Shown here: in pieces, positions 54,070-62,771 of the stretch
How positions within the stretch are numbered: the first letter of the stretch is position 1
How the letters are laid out: every line of letters begins with the position of its first letter
NCBI RefSeq assembly: GCF_020400655.1
Contig: NZ_JAINRC010000005.1
Location: 248,001 to 312,000, forward strand
Direction of reading: 5' to 3'
Source of the DNA: Streptomyces spinosus
GTDB taxonomy: Bacteria; Actinomycetota; Actinomycetes; Streptomycetales; Streptomycetaceae
Length of the DNA stretch: 64,000 bases
The notes under the pieces: generated by a model
Told to the model about the DNA's origin: nothing
The model's input: the letters and a program-made list of their open reading frames with translations, nothing else
Databases searched by the model: none
Position numbers and translations under genes: made by a program

Positions 54070-54459
54070 GTGCTCACCAAGTGGTGCCGTGCTTTCGAAG
54101 GCCTGCCAGAAGAGGTGCCCCATGCTCGTCACTTCGTCGCGTCCCTGCTGGCCGATCGTGGGCCGGTGGATGATGCCGTCCTGGTCGTGAGTGAGCTTGC
54201 GACCAACGCCTTGCGGCACACGCTGAGCGGCTCGGAGGGTGGCCGCTTCTTCGTGATCGTCGGCCTCGGCGACGATGTCGTGCGGATCGAGGTGGTCGAC
54301 CAAGGCGGTGAGCTGGTGCCGCACCTTTGCCATGCCACCGACCGGGAAGAGGGTGGCCGTGGACTCCGGCTGATCGCAGCCTTCGCGAAGAACTGGGGCT
54401 ACACGGTCTGGCGCGACGGGCGCTCGGTGTGGGCTGAACTGGCGCGAGCGAGTGCGTGA
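54070..54459 (+). CDS. RsbW/SpoIIAB-type ATP-binding protein
   Basis: A 129-aa HATPase_c domain protein: N-box VVSELATNALRH, DQGGELVP in the G1 position and EGGRGLRLI as G2. This is the anti-sigma/serine kinase fold. The GTG at 54070 has GGAGGAG 6 nt upstream. It is preceded by a GTCTAG box. In Streptomyces such genes often accompany DUF5753 regulators; the target is unknown. Confidence 0.88.
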   Translation: MLTKWCRAFEGLPEEVPHARHFVASLLADRGPVDDAVLVVSELATNALRHTLSGSEGGRFFVIVGLGDDVVRIEVVDQGGELVPHLCHATDREEGGRGLRLIAAFAKNWGYTVWRDGRSVWAELARASA

Positions 54460-54591
54460 GCGCGTCGGGTGCGATGTCCCTTCGGGCCCCCGTCGCTGGC
54501 GGTGATGAGTGAGCCCGCGGGGTGTCCCTCGCCGGAGGTCCCGGTTCTTCGTGATCGGCGTTCATACAGGGCGGCGCCTCCCGCCCATTCC

Positions 54592-54607
54592 GTCTAGGGC
54601 CCTAGAC
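54592..54607. promoter_or_regulatory. GTCTAG box 2 (perfect 16-nt palindrome)
   Basis: GTCTAGGGCCCTAGAC, 27 nt before the start of the HTH gene at 54635. The sequence is completely self-complementary. Confidence 0.75.
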
Positions 54608-54634
54608 TCCTGGGTACTTCCAGGAGGTGCGGCC

Positions 54635-55486
54635 ATGTCGGACGAGTTGCAACGGATCACCGCGATCGATGATCCGTATCTGCTTCTGCGTGAGGTCACG
54701 AAGAGGCTGGCCGACGCGCAGCAAGAGGTGACCGAACTCGCCCGGCTCCGTCGCCGTGTGGTCCAGGACCTCCACGCGCAAGGGCTGTCCTATGCGCAGA
54801 TCGCAGAGAAGGCCGGCCTGAGCCGGGGAAGGATTCATCAGATCCGGCACACCGGGCCGGCGCCAGAGGGAGCCTTCCTCGGTATGGGCGCCGTCACTGT
54901 TGTGACTCCGCTGCGATGGGACGCCGAGAAGAAGCGGCCGGTCGTCGCCATGGCCGACATGAACTCGGGCAAGCGGCTGGAGGAGCTGGCCAAGTCCTAC
55001 GGGCTCGCCGTCAGCTCCGGTCACGTTCTCGTGAGTGGCGAGGTCGATCTCAACCGTGACGGTCTGATCGTCGTATGCGGGCCCGGCATGTCCGAGGCGA
55101 TGAGAGACCTGTACGCCCAGGACCCGGTACTCGGCTGGGAACACCCGGAAGGTGAACCGTGGGCTCTGGTGGACCGGCGGACCGGCGCGAGGTACAACGC
55201 GGGAGCCGACATCGAGCCCCGTCGTCCGCATGACGTCGGATACCTCGGCCGGCTGCCACGGCCGGACGGTAACGGCTCGGTCCTCGCCATCGCCGGAATC
55301 CACACCGCAGGCTCCCTCGGTGTGGTCCACCTGCTGACCTCGGACCTGAACACGCTCTGGGGGCAGGTGGGGGAACGTCACTTCTCCACGCTGGTGAGCG
55401 TCGAATACGACCCCGAGACCGACGAACCGCAATCCGTCGAACTGCTCTGCCCCCTCTACCTGCACGAAGAGGGGGCAACGGCGTGA
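54635..55486 (+). CDS. HTH protein with large C-terminal domain of unknown function
   Basis: A 283-aa protein. A short coiled coil leads to a sigma-region-4-like HTH (LSYAQIAEKAGLSRGRIHQI, about 51-70). The remaining 200 residues form an alpha/beta domain (LIVVCGPGMSEAMRDLY; WALVDRRTGARYNAG; IAGIHTAGSLGVVHLLT) that I cannot assign, resembling ligand- or nucleotide-binding folds. The stop overlaps the PP2C-like start (GTGA), so the two act together. A perfect GTCTAG box precedes it, making it a candidate autoregulator of the element. AGGAGG upstream fixes the start. Confidence 0.75.
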   Translation: MSDELQRITAIDDPYLLLREVTKRLADAQQEVTELARLRRRVVQDLHAQGLSYAQIAEKAGLSRGRIHQIRHTGPAPEGAFLGMGAVTVVTPLRWDAEKKRPVVAMADMNSGKRLEELAKSYGLAVSSGHVLVSGEVDLNRDGLIVVCGPGMSEAMRDLYAQDPVLGWEHPEGEPWALVDRRTGARYNAGADIEPRRPHDVGYLGRLPRPDGNGSVLAIAGIHTAGSLGVVHLLTSDLNTLWGQVGERHFSTLVSVEYDPETDEPQSVELLCPLYLHEEGATA

Positions 55487-56304
55487 TCGTCGCTCTGGGA
55501 TCGCAACCGGCCGAACCGGCACGGGCGAACGAGGACTTCGCCGCTGCCGGTCTCGGTGCGGCCGTTCTCCTCGACGGCGCCGGCGTGGCCGGTGCGGAGA
55601 CCGGATGCGTGCACGGCATCGCATGGTTCTCCTCGACGCTAGGCGGACTGCTGCTGAGCTCCATCGCGGCGGTCCCCGCCCGGCCGCTCAGCGACTGTCT
55701 CGCCGACTCGATCCGCGCTGTGCGCTCCTTGCACGAAGATACGTGCGACCTGACATACCGGGCCAGTCCCACCAGCACGGTCGTCGCTGTCCGGGCCCAC
55801 GGGGAGGTCCTGGACTATCTCGTCCTGGGAGACTCCACCCTCCTCCTCGCCGAGGCCGACGGGAGTACGACCGCCATCACCGACCAGCGCTTGGACGAAG
55901 TCGGCAAGCGGCTGCGCGGACCGGTCGACACGCTGCCCACCGGCTCATCCGAACACTCCGCCGCGCTCGCCGAATACCGCGATGCTCTGACCGGGCTCCG
56001 CAACCGGCCGGGCGGATTCTGGATCGCAGGACCCACGCCAGAGGCGGCCGATCACGCCTTGGCCGGGACTGTGCCTCTGGACTCGCTCGCCTCCGTGACA
56101 CTGCTGAGTGATGGTGCGACGCGACTCGTCGACAGCTTCGAGCTGGCCGACTGGAAAGAGACCCTGGCGCTCCTCAACTCGTCGGGCCCTGATGAGCTGA
56201 TCCGCCGCGTACGTGAAGCCGAGGCCGGCGACCCCGACGGTCGACGGTGGCCCCGCGGCAAGGCGCACGACGATGCGACCGTCCTTCACTGGTCCCTGAC
56301 GTAG
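55483..56304 (+). CDS. PP2C-like phosphatase on the element
   Basis: A 273-aa PP2C-type protein with ANEDFAAAG, VLLDGAGVAG, LGDSTLLL, LSDGATRL and KAHDDATVL; the Asp residues expected to hold the metals are in place. It is paralogous to the chromosomal protein at 16763-17551. It is translationally coupled to the HTH protein upstream, which suggests it dephosphorylates or regulates that protein. It is not part of the usual AICE backbone. Confidence 0.78.
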   Translation: MIVALGSQPAEPARANEDFAAAGLGAAVLLDGAGVAGAETGCVHGIAWFSSTLGGLLLSSIAAVPARPLSDCLADSIRAVRSLHEDTCDLTYRASPTSTVVAVRAHGEVLDYLVLGDSTLLLAEADGSTTAITDQRLDEVGKRLRGPVDTLPTGSSEHSAALAEYRDALTGLRNRPGGFWIAGPTPEAADHALAGTVPLDSLASVTLLSDGATRLVDSFELADWKETLALLNSSGPDELIRRVREAEAGDPDGRRWPRGKAHDDATVLHWSLT

Positions 56305-56345
56305 CGGTTACGGCAGAGGTTGAGACGGGCGACTCACCCACGCTC

Positions 56346-56445
56346 GTATACCCCCCTAGACAGTTGACGGGGTGTCGGTTACCTTACTATCGACCCCCCT
56401 AGACAGTCGGGTGGTCACCTCCCTGTGCTGTCTAGGGGGGTATCC
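56346..56445. promoter_or_regulatory. Cluster of three degenerate GTCTAG boxes
   Basis: Boxes at 56346-56361 (two mismatches), 56389-56404 (three, right arm exact) and 56430-56445 (left arm exact, on the other side) lie in the 190 nt before the 56497 gene. A TTGACGG sequence (56364-56370) between the first two is a possible -35. Confidence 0.55.
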
Positions 56446-56496
56446 AGTCCAAGCGGCGCCCATCACCGAAGGCGCTGACAACTCAGTGAGGTACTG

Positions 56497-56844
56497 ATGC
56501 GAGTCATCCCCGTAGACACCTCGGCCGCCACGCTGCTCGTCACCAAGCTGCCCGAGGTTAAGGTCAGGGACCGGCAGACCGGTGAGGTCGCCGTCGACCC
56601 TGCGACCAATCAGCGGCTCATGACGCTGGAGCTGGTGTTCATCGCGGCCGGCGGTTCGGACATGATCAAGGTCACCGTTCCGGAGCAGGGCATCGGAGAC
56701 GGTCTGGTCATGGGAGCGCCGGTCATCCTGTCGGGCCTGGTGGCCCGGCCCTGGGAGAGCGAGTTCGGTGGGCGGGCCCGTCACGGCATCGCCTACCGGG
56801 CCGACGCCGTCATGGTCAACGCGCCGGTTGCGGCGCAGGGCTGA
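56497..56844 (+). CDS. AICE-associated small protein (SCO3933-type)
   Basis: A 115-aa soluble protein rich in beta strands (VIPVDTSAATLLVTKLPEVK; QGIGDGLVMGAPVILSGL), which looks like an OB-type fold. Proteins of this kind are regularly encoded just before the FtsK-like transfer gene in pSAM2-like elements and are annotated as regulatory. It ends 5 nt before the next start. Confidence 0.7.
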   Translation: MRVIPVDTSAATLLVTKLPEVKVRDRQTGEVAVDPATNQRLMTLELVFIAAGGSDMIKVTVPEQGIGDGLVMGAPVILSGLVARPWESEFGGRARHGIAYRADAVMVNAPVAAQG

Positions 56845-56849
56845 TCGCC

Positions 56850-58217
56850 ATGGCTGACACAGTGCGAGCGCTGTTACCGGTCCTGCTGGTCCTGGTCGTG
56901 CTCCTGGTGGCGCGCCGCCGCATGCCGGTGGTGTTCTGGTGGCTGGTCGGGTATCCGGTCGTCGCCCTGCGCTTGCTCATCTCGTACCGGGCGACGATGG
57001 ACGCGTGTGGCCTGACGGTCCCCGCTTCGGCCGTCCGCCGGGCCACTGCCCGGATGATGGGGCGGCAGGCGGCGCCCGTACCACCCCGGCGGACCTTCCC
57101 ACTGCCGACCGGGTCCGGCCTCGTGATGCGACTGCGCATGGCGACCGGACAGGCACCCGAGGACTTCACCGCCTCCGCTGACCGGCTGCGGCACGCCTGG
57201 GGAGCCCATGCCGTGTACGTGCGCCCCACGAAACCGGGGTGGCTCGAACTGCGGCTGGTCGGCTGGGATGTGCTCGCCGAGGTACGCCCCGCTCGCCGTC
57301 GACTGGCGGCCGAGCCGCTCTGCCTGCCCTTGGCCCTACGGGAGGACGGCCGTTGGCACGTACGGGACTTCCGCACCGTGCCGCACGAACTGATTCTGGG
57401 CGCTACACAGTCCGGCAAGTCGGTGTACCTGCGCAACCTGCTGTGCGGTTTGGCCCGGCAACGGGTTGTGCTCGTCGGGATCGACTGCAAGTGGGGCGTT
57501 GAACTGGCGCCGTTCGCGCCCCGGTTGTCCGCGCTCGCCGACGACCCGGACCGGGCGACCGAACTCCTGGACGTGTTGGTGGAAGAGATGGAGGCGCGGT
57601 TCCGACTGATCGGTCTCAGTGGCGGGACCGGTCCGGACGCCGTCCTCACCTCGGACGTGTGGGGGCTGCCGGAAACGGTGCGGCCGGTGCCGGTCGTGGT
57701 GGTCGTGGACGAGGTGGCGGAACTCTTCCTCGCCGCGAACAAGGACGACGAGAAGCGGCGGGACGCCATGGTCACCAAGCTCATCCGCCTCGCCCAGCTC
57801 GGCCGCGCGGCCGGCATCTACCTTGAAGTCTGTGGGCAGCGCTTCGGAGCCGAACTCGGCAAAGGCGCGACCATGCTGCGCGCTCAGCTGACCGGCCGCG
57901 TCTGCCACCGCGTCAACGACGAAGCCTCGGCGAACATGGCCCTGGCCGACATCTCCCCTGAGGCTGCGCTGGCCGCCACTTCCATCCCCGCCGAGCGGCC
58001 CGGTGTCGCGGTCGTCGGCGACTCCTCCGGCGGCTGGTCCCGCGTCCGCTCGCCCCATCTCACCCTCACCGACGCGGCGGCCGTCTGCCGCGACACGTCG
58101 GCCCTGGTCCCGGAACTGCCCCGGCTCGACTCCTTCCGGCCCGCCGTTGCCGTCGAATCCGCCGGATCGTCCTCCACGCCCGCTGCTGCGCCCACCGCGT
58201 GCCCGGTGACCGAGTAG
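56850..58217 (+). CDS. traSA: FtsK/SpoIIIE-type DNA transfer ATPase (TraSA-like)
   Basis: A 455-aa transfer protein. Two N-terminal TM helices (about 6-25 and 27-46) anchor a RecA-like motor with Walker A GATQSGKS (184-191) and Walker B VVVVVDEVAELF. Such proteins move double-stranded DNA between mycelia through a hexameric pore in AICE and Streptomyces plasmid conjugation. The length is typical of the AICE type. It is followed by the spread genes. The symbol is by analogy with pSAM2. Confidence 0.9.
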   Translation: MADTVRALLPVLLVLVVLLVARRRMPVVFWWLVGYPVVALRLLISYRATMDACGLTVPASAVRRATARMMGRQAAPVPPRRTFPLPTGSGLVMRLRMATGQAPEDFTASADRLRHAWGAHAVYVRPTKPGWLELRLVGWDVLAEVRPARRRLAAEPLCLPLALREDGRWHVRDFRTVPHELILGATQSGKSVYLRNLLCGLARQRVVLVGIDCKWGVELAPFAPRLSALADDPDRATELLDVLVEEMEARFRLIGLSGGTGPDAVLTSDVWGLPETVRPVPVVVVVDEVAELFLAANKDDEKRRDAMVTKLIRLAQLGRAAGIYLEVCGQRFGAELGKGATMLRAQLTGRVCHRVNDEASANMALADISPEAALAATSIPAERPGVAVVGDSSGGWSRVRSPHLTLTDAAAVCRDTSALVPELPRLDSFRPAVAVESAGSSSTPAAAPTACPVTE

Positions 58218-58304
58218 CCCGCTCCATCACCTCACGGCCGGCGTGACCGCCTCGCGCCATGTCCCTACCCCTCCCATGCCCAAAGCAGGAAGGAACCGGA
58301 GCCG

Positions 58305-59000
58305 ATGCGTGCCCACCTGGTCCGCGTGGACGCCGTGATCGTCCAGGCCGTCATCGCGGGTGCCCTGTCCTTCTCCCACCTCCACGACCTCGCGGCGGCG
58401 GCTGGACAGGGCGGCTGGAAGGCGTGGGCCTACCCCATCAGCGTGGATCTGCTGTTGGTCGCCGCATGGCGCCGGATGAGGCAACAGCAGCGAGCAGGGC
58501 AGGCGGCCGGGAGCCCGCGGCTGTGGTTCTTGGTGGCACTGGCCGCATCTCTTGGCGCCAACGTCGCCACCGCCGGGCTCCTCGACCTGGACCACGTCCC
58601 CGCCTCGCTCCGCGTCGTCGTCGCGGGCTGGCCCGCCGTCGCCTTCTTCGGCGGCACCCTCCTGGCGCACACGCCGCACAGCCCGGACACGTCGGCGGTC
58701 CCGGAGTCGTCGACCACTGACCCGCCCGAGGAAGAGGCCACTACACCGGCCGCCGCTGACACTCCCGCACCGGACGCGCTATCAGCAGCGGCTCGCGAGC
58801 CCACCACGTCCGAGCCGGAAACCGTCCCGGCTCCGCCGCCCGGCCCCGCCGTCGCGCTGCCGCCCGTCCTCATCGACCGTGTCCGGGCCCTGGCCGACGA
58901 ACACCGCTCGACCACCGGCCGCCCCGCCGACCCCGACGCCGTACGCGCCCGGCTCGGCCTGCCCCCGTCCATGACCGCGTCCGTCGCCGCCCACCTCTGA
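58305..59000 (+). CDS. spdB: DUF2637 membrane protein (SpdB-like spread protein)
   Basis: A 231-aa protein with four TM helices in the first 120 residues (DUF2637), a Pro/Thr/Ala-rich linker and a C-terminal helical part (LIDRVRALADEHRSTTGRP) that looks like a DNA- or protein-binding tail. Spd proteins aid intramycelial spread of transferred DNA. Strong AGGAAGGA ribosome site. Confidence 0.82.
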   Translation: MRAHLVRVDAVIVQAVIAGALSFSHLHDLAAAAGQGGWKAWAYPISVDLLLVAAWRRMRQQQRAGQAAGSPRLWFLVALAASLGANVATAGLLDLDHVPASLRVVVAGWPAVAFFGGTLLAHTPHSPDTSAVPESSTTDPPEEEATTPAAADTPAPDALSAAAREPTTSEPETVPAPPPGPAVALPPVLIDRVRALADEHRSTTGRPADPDAVRARLGLPPSMTASVAAHL

Positions 59001-59013
59001 GAGGAGCACCGCC

Positions 59014-59193
59014 ATGCACCGCCGCTTCCGCAACGTCCGCCGCATCGGCCCCGTGAACGTCGCCTCCTACGTCGACCGGGGCAGGAACCGCCACCTGGCC
59101 GCCTGCACCGCGCCCCGCTGCGACTTCTCCGCCGAGTACGACTCCCGCGCCGCCGCCGAACTCGCCGCCCGTACCCACCGCTGCTCGGCCTGA
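59014..59193 (+). CDS. Mobile element transfer protein (SpdA-like), 59 aa
   Basis: Small basic protein starting MHRRFRNVRRIGPVNV, with spaced Cys and His residues (C31, C36, H56, C57) that could bind zinc. It lies 13 nt after the DUF2637 gene with AGGAG upstream and 14 nt before the next small gene. Matches the small transfer proteins of AICEs in size, charge and position. Confidence 0.75.
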   Translation: MHRRFRNVRRIGPVNVASYVDRGRNRHLAACTAPRCDFSAEYDSRAAAELAARTHRCSA

Positions 59194-59207
59194 CAGGAGA
59201 CCACCCC

Positions 59208-59363
59208 ATGGACGTTCCGCTCTGGCTCGCCCTTCTCGTCGTCGGCGTCCTCGGCGTCAAGCTCATCCGCCCGCCCTGGTGGCTCATTGCCGTACTCCTC
59301 CTCGGCGGCTACCTCCTCGCCGACAGCCTGCTGGCGCCCGTCATCAACCTCCTCGTCAAGTAA
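59208..59363 (+). CDS. Small membrane protein, 51 aa
   Basis: Two hydrophobic segments (about 5-20 and 24-48) around a short RPPW turn. Starts MDVPLWLALLVVG; CAGGAGA upstream. It is part of the spread gene cluster. Function unknown beyond that context. Confidence 0.7.
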   Translation: MDVPLWLALLVVGVLGVKLIRPPWWLIAVLLLGGYLLADSLLAPVINLLVK

Positions 59364-59383
59364 CCCGCGAAAGGAGATCCCTA

Positions 59384-59689
59384 ATGTTCCGGCCGAAGAT
59401 CCCGACCATGCCGCAGCCGACCAGCCTGGCCGCCCCGCCCACCGTTATCCAGCCGAGCACGGTCAGCCCGGCTCGCTCGGCCACGCCGCCGGCCTCCCAG
59501 GCTCCGGTCGCATCCCGTCCGGCTGTCCAGCACACGCCCGGAACCGTGCTCGCTCTCGTCGGCGGCGGCACCGCCGTGGTCCTGGTCGTCGGTGCCGTCC
59601 TCGTCTCCATGCTCCTCGCCGTCGCCCTGACCGCTACCTCGGTCGCCGTCTGCGCCGTCGTCATCCGCTCCCTGCTCATCCGCCGCTGA
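59384..59689 (+). CDS. SpdD-like membrane protein
   Basis: A 101-aa protein with a Pro/Ser/Ala-rich N-terminus (about 50 residues) and a C-terminal hydrophobic hairpin (about 53-96). Preceded by AAAGGAGA. Its size and layout match SpdD-like proteins of pSAM2-type elements. Confidence 0.7.
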   Translation: MFRPKIPTMPQPTSLAAPPTVIQPSTVSPARSATPPASQAPVASRPAVQHTPGTVLALVGGGTAVVLVVGAVLVSMLLAVALTATSVAVCAVVIRSLLIRR

Positions 59690-59723
59690 TTCAACGGCTG
59701 CTTCCGCCCCGCTTGCCTGTGAT

Positions 59724-59739
59724 GTCTAGTCCCCTGGAC
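59724..59739. promoter_or_regulatory. GTCTAG box upstream of rep
   Basis: GTCTAG-TCCC-CTGGAC, one mismatch in the right arm, 48 nt before the replication initiator start. Confidence 0.65.
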
Positions 59740-59786
59740 AGGCAGGCCGGGTGGACGCCCCAGACCACTCAAGGAGGAACCCGCAC

Positions 59787-61163
59787 ATGCGCCCGCCGGC
59801 TCCCCTGGGAGCCATCCGTCACCTGGCCGCCCTCGCCCGGCACGGCGACGTCAGTGCTTACGCCCGGCAGATCCAGCGTCTCGGCGGCTGTGAGCGGCCC
59901 GTCCGAATGGAGGGCCACCGGCTCGACGTCCACGCCGCCACGGGCGAGATCGTCCGGGAAGTCATCGGCCGCGACCTGCCTGCCGGACAGCTCCTCATCC
60001 GCTGCAACAACCGCCGCGCCACCCGGTGCGCCGCCTGCGCCGAGACATACCGCAAGGACACCTTCCACCTGGTCACCGCCGGCCTGAGCGGCGGCAAGGG
60101 CATCGGCCCGGCCGTCGCCCAACACCCGCGCGTCTTCGCCACGTTCACCGCCCCTTCCTTCGGCCCCGTCCACAACCGCCCCGCCGGTGGCCGCTGCCGC
60201 TGCGGACGCTCCCATCCGGAGGACGACCCCGCCCTGGGCACACCACTGAACGCGGAGCGGTACGACTACCGGGCAGCCGTCCTCTGGAACGCCCACGCCG
60301 GTGCCCTCTGGGCCCGCTTCACCACCTACCTGCGCCAGCAGCTCGCCTCCCGCGCTGGCGTCACCCGCAGCGCGCTGCGTGACAGCCTCAAGGTGTCGTA
60401 CGCCAAGGTCGCCGAGTACCAGCGGCGCGGTGCCGTCCACTTCCACGCGGTGATCCGCCTCGACGGCCCGGAAGGCGCCGAGTCCACCCCACCGCCCTGG
60501 GCCACGACCGAACTCCTCAGCGACGTGATCCGCTCGGCGGTCCGCCTCGCCGAGGCACCCGGCCCCGTGCTCGACGGCCGCACGTACGCCTTCCGCTTCG
60601 GTGACCAGCTCGACATCCGCCCCATCCGCTCCACTGACTTCGCAGGCAGCTCGGAGCTCTCCAGCCGGGCTGTGGCCGCCTACATCGCCAAGTACGCCAC
60701 CAAGGGCGCCGAGACCGCCGGCACCCTGGACCGTCCCGTCCGCAACCCGATCACGGACCTGATCGGCTCCGGCGTCACCGACCACGCCCGCCGGATGATC
60801 CTCACCTGCTGGCACCTCGGTGGGCTCCCTGAACTCGAAGCCCTGCGCCTGCGCAAGTGGGCCCACATGCTCGGCTTCCGCGGCCACTTCTCCACCAAGT
60901 CCCGGGCCTACTCCGTGACCCTCGGCGCCCTCCGCCAGGAACGCGCCGACCACAACGAAGCCTTGGCCCGCGAACGTGCGGCCGAGGCTGGCCACCCGCT
61001 GCCCGACCCGGACACCGTCCTCGTCCTCTCCCACTGGGTCTTCGCAGGGACGGGACTAACTGCAGCAGAACACCTCATCACTCACGGCACTGGCGCCTCT
61101 GCAGGCCAGGCAGACGACGACACGGAAGGAGCCCTGACGTGGACCACCGACGCGACGAACTGA
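59787..61163 (+). CDS. repSA: Replication initiator protein (RepSA-like, HUH motif)
   Basis: A 458-aa initiator. A zinc-like CNNRRATRCAACAETY stretch near residue 74 and CRCG further on precede the metal-binding HUH motif, H218-F-H220 in AVHFHAVIRL, of rolling-circle nicking enzymes. A later YIAKYATKGAE has the candidate catalytic Tyr residues. It would replicate the excised circle. The ATG at 59787 has AAGGAGG upstream. A GTCTAG box lies 48 nt before the gene. Confidence 0.87.
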   Translation: MRPPAPLGAIRHLAALARHGDVSAYARQIQRLGGCERPVRMEGHRLDVHAATGEIVREVIGRDLPAGQLLIRCNNRRATRCAACAETYRKDTFHLVTAGLSGGKGIGPAVAQHPRVFATFTAPSFGPVHNRPAGGRCRCGRSHPEDDPALGTPLNAERYDYRAAVLWNAHAGALWARFTTYLRQQLASRAGVTRSALRDSLKVSYAKVAEYQRRGAVHFHAVIRLDGPEGAESTPPPWATTELLSDVIRSAVRLAEAPGPVLDGRTYAFRFGDQLDIRPIRSTDFAGSSELSSRAVAAYIAKYATKGAETAGTLDRPVRNPITDLIGSGVTDHARRMILTCWHLGGLPELEALRLRKWAHMLGFRGHFSTKSRAYSVTLGALRQERADHNEALARERAAEAGHPLPDPDTVLVLSHWVFAGTGLTAAEHLITHGTGASAGQADDDTEGALTWTTDATN

Positions 61164-61333
61164 TGACCGTCCCGCAGATCCTCGCGGAGCTGGGTGGGGT
61201 GTCTCGCCGCACCTTCTACCGGTGGCGTGAACTGGGTCAGGGGCCAGCTGCGTTCAAGCTGCCCAACGGCGAACTTCGGGTGTGGCGGGCTGACTTCGCC
61301 GCTTGGCTGCGGCAGCTGGAGGCGGCGGCGTGA
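61139..61333 (+). CDS. xis: Excisionase (small HTH protein)
   Basis: A 64-aa MerR/AlpA-like winged helix: MTVPQILAELGGVSRRTFYRW, then LRVWRADFAAWLRQLE. The GTG at 61139 has GGAAGGAG upstream and lies within the end of rep; the stop overlaps the integrase start (GTGA). Position between rep and int is standard for xis in AICEs. Confidence 0.87.
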   Translation: MDHRRDELMTVPQILAELGGVSRRTFYRWRELGQGPAAFKLPNGELRVWRADFAAWLRQLEAAA

Positions 61334-62703
61334 AGTCTCTCGACGTGAAGGTGTGGGGCGTCCGAAAGCGAAACACCAAGAATCCGTCCTATGACGTCCG
61401 ATGGATGGTCGCCGGGAAGGTCTTCTCCGAGCAGTTCCGCACTAAAGGGCTGGCGGACCACTACCGGTCCAAGTTGCTCCGCGCGACCCATGCTGGCGAA
61501 GAGTTCGACACGGTGACGGGGCTGCCGGAATCGATGGTCGAGAAGGCGGCCTCGATGACCTGGTATGCCTTCGCTCTGAAGTATCTCGCCATGAAGTGGC
61601 CGCACGCGGCGCCGAACACGCGCAACGGGATCAATGAAGCGCTGACTGCCGTGACGATGGCCCTTCTCGACGAGCGTCCGGGGCAGCCGTCCGAGGAACT
61701 GGTCAGGAAGGCGCTTCGCAACTGGGCCTTTGGCCTCCCCGGTCCGGACGAGCGTGAATTGCCGACCGAGGTCGCGAACGTCTTGCACTGGGTGGCCAAG
61801 GCGTCGCGCCCGCTCTCGGACCTCGGGGACGCCGCTATCGGCAGGGCCGTCCTGGACTCGCTCAGGCTCAAGCTCGACGGGACGGCGGCAGCCGCGGAGA
61901 CCGTCCGGCGCAAGCGTCGGACGCTCGTCAACGCGTTGCACTACGCGGTGGACCTGGGCGAGTTCAAGGAGAACCCGATCACGGGTCTTCGCTGGAAGAA
62001 GCCGAAGGTTGCCGGGGAGGTCGATCCCCGGGTGGTCGCCAATCCCGAGCAGGCTCGTTCCCTGCTGACTGCCGTTTCGTACGTCGGTGGGTACAGCCGT
62101 GCGCGCGGCCGTCGGCTCGTCGGTCTGTTCGCGCTCATGTACTACGGTGCCCTGCGTCCGGCTGAGGCGGTCGGCCTCACCAGCGCGGACGTGAAGCTGC
62201 CCGAGACCGGCTGGGGGGCAGTCCTGCTGCATCGGACACGTCCCAGTGTCGGCAAGCAGTGGACGGATTCCGGCGAGACCCATGACCACCGGGGCTTGAA
62301 GAATCGGCCGGCAGAGGAAGTCCGCATCGTGCCGATCCCGCCCCAGCTCGTCGCCATCCTCCGGCGGCACCTCGACACCTTCGGCACCGCCGAGGACGGG
62401 CGGCTGTTCACCAACGAGCGCGGGGGAGTGGTCGGCTCCTCGACTTACTATCGCGTCTGGCAGGAGGCCCGAGCGCTGGCGCTTCCGCCGGCCGCGGTTG
62501 CCTCTCCGCTAGCTGCGCGGCCGTACGATCTCCGGCACTCGGCGCTGTCGACCTGGCTCAACTCCGGGGTGGACCCGACCGAGGTCGCCGAGCGCGCGGG
62601 CAACAGTGTCGAGGTCCTGCTGAGCCGTTACGCCAAGTGCATCGACGGTCGGCAAGAGATCGCCAATCGCAAGATCGAGGAGCTGTTACGCGAGTACGAG
62701 TGA
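61330..62703 (+). CDS. int: Tyrosine recombinase integrase
   Basis: A 457-aa phage-type integrase. The arm- and core-binding parts precede the catalytic domain, with R276 (YYGALRPAEA), R402 (YDLRHS) and nucleophile Y434 (LLSRYAKC). The His of the HxxR box is Tyr (399) and the later His/Trp position is Asn (AGNS, 425), variants I associate with actinomycete integrases. It acts on the adjacent tRNA-Arg attachment site 1 kb away and on attL. Translationally coupled to xis. Confidence 0.95.
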   Translation: MKSLDVKVWGVRKRNTKNPSYDVRWMVAGKVFSEQFRTKGLADHYRSKLLRATHAGEEFDTVTGLPESMVEKAASMTWYAFALKYLAMKWPHAAPNTRNGINEALTAVTMALLDERPGQPSEELVRKALRNWAFGLPGPDERELPTEVANVLHWVAKASRPLSDLGDAAIGRAVLDSLRLKLDGTAAAAETVRRKRRTLVNALHYAVDLGEFKENPITGLRWKKPKVAGEVDPRVVANPEQARSLLTAVSYVGGYSRARGRRLVGLFALMYYGALRPAEAVGLTSADVKLPETGWGAVLLHRTRPSVGKQWTDSGETHDHRGLKNRPAEEVRIVPIPPQLVAILRRHLDTFGTAEDGRLFTNERGGVVGSSTYYRVWQEARALALPPAAVASPLAARPYDLRHSALSTWLNSGVDPTEVAERAGNSVEVLLSRYAKCIDGRQEIANRKIEELLREYE

Positions 62704-62771
62704 TCTCAGCTTCGTCAGGCGCAGCGCCCGGATGTGTCCGGGCGCTGCGTTTTGGTGTCAGCCCTAGATGG

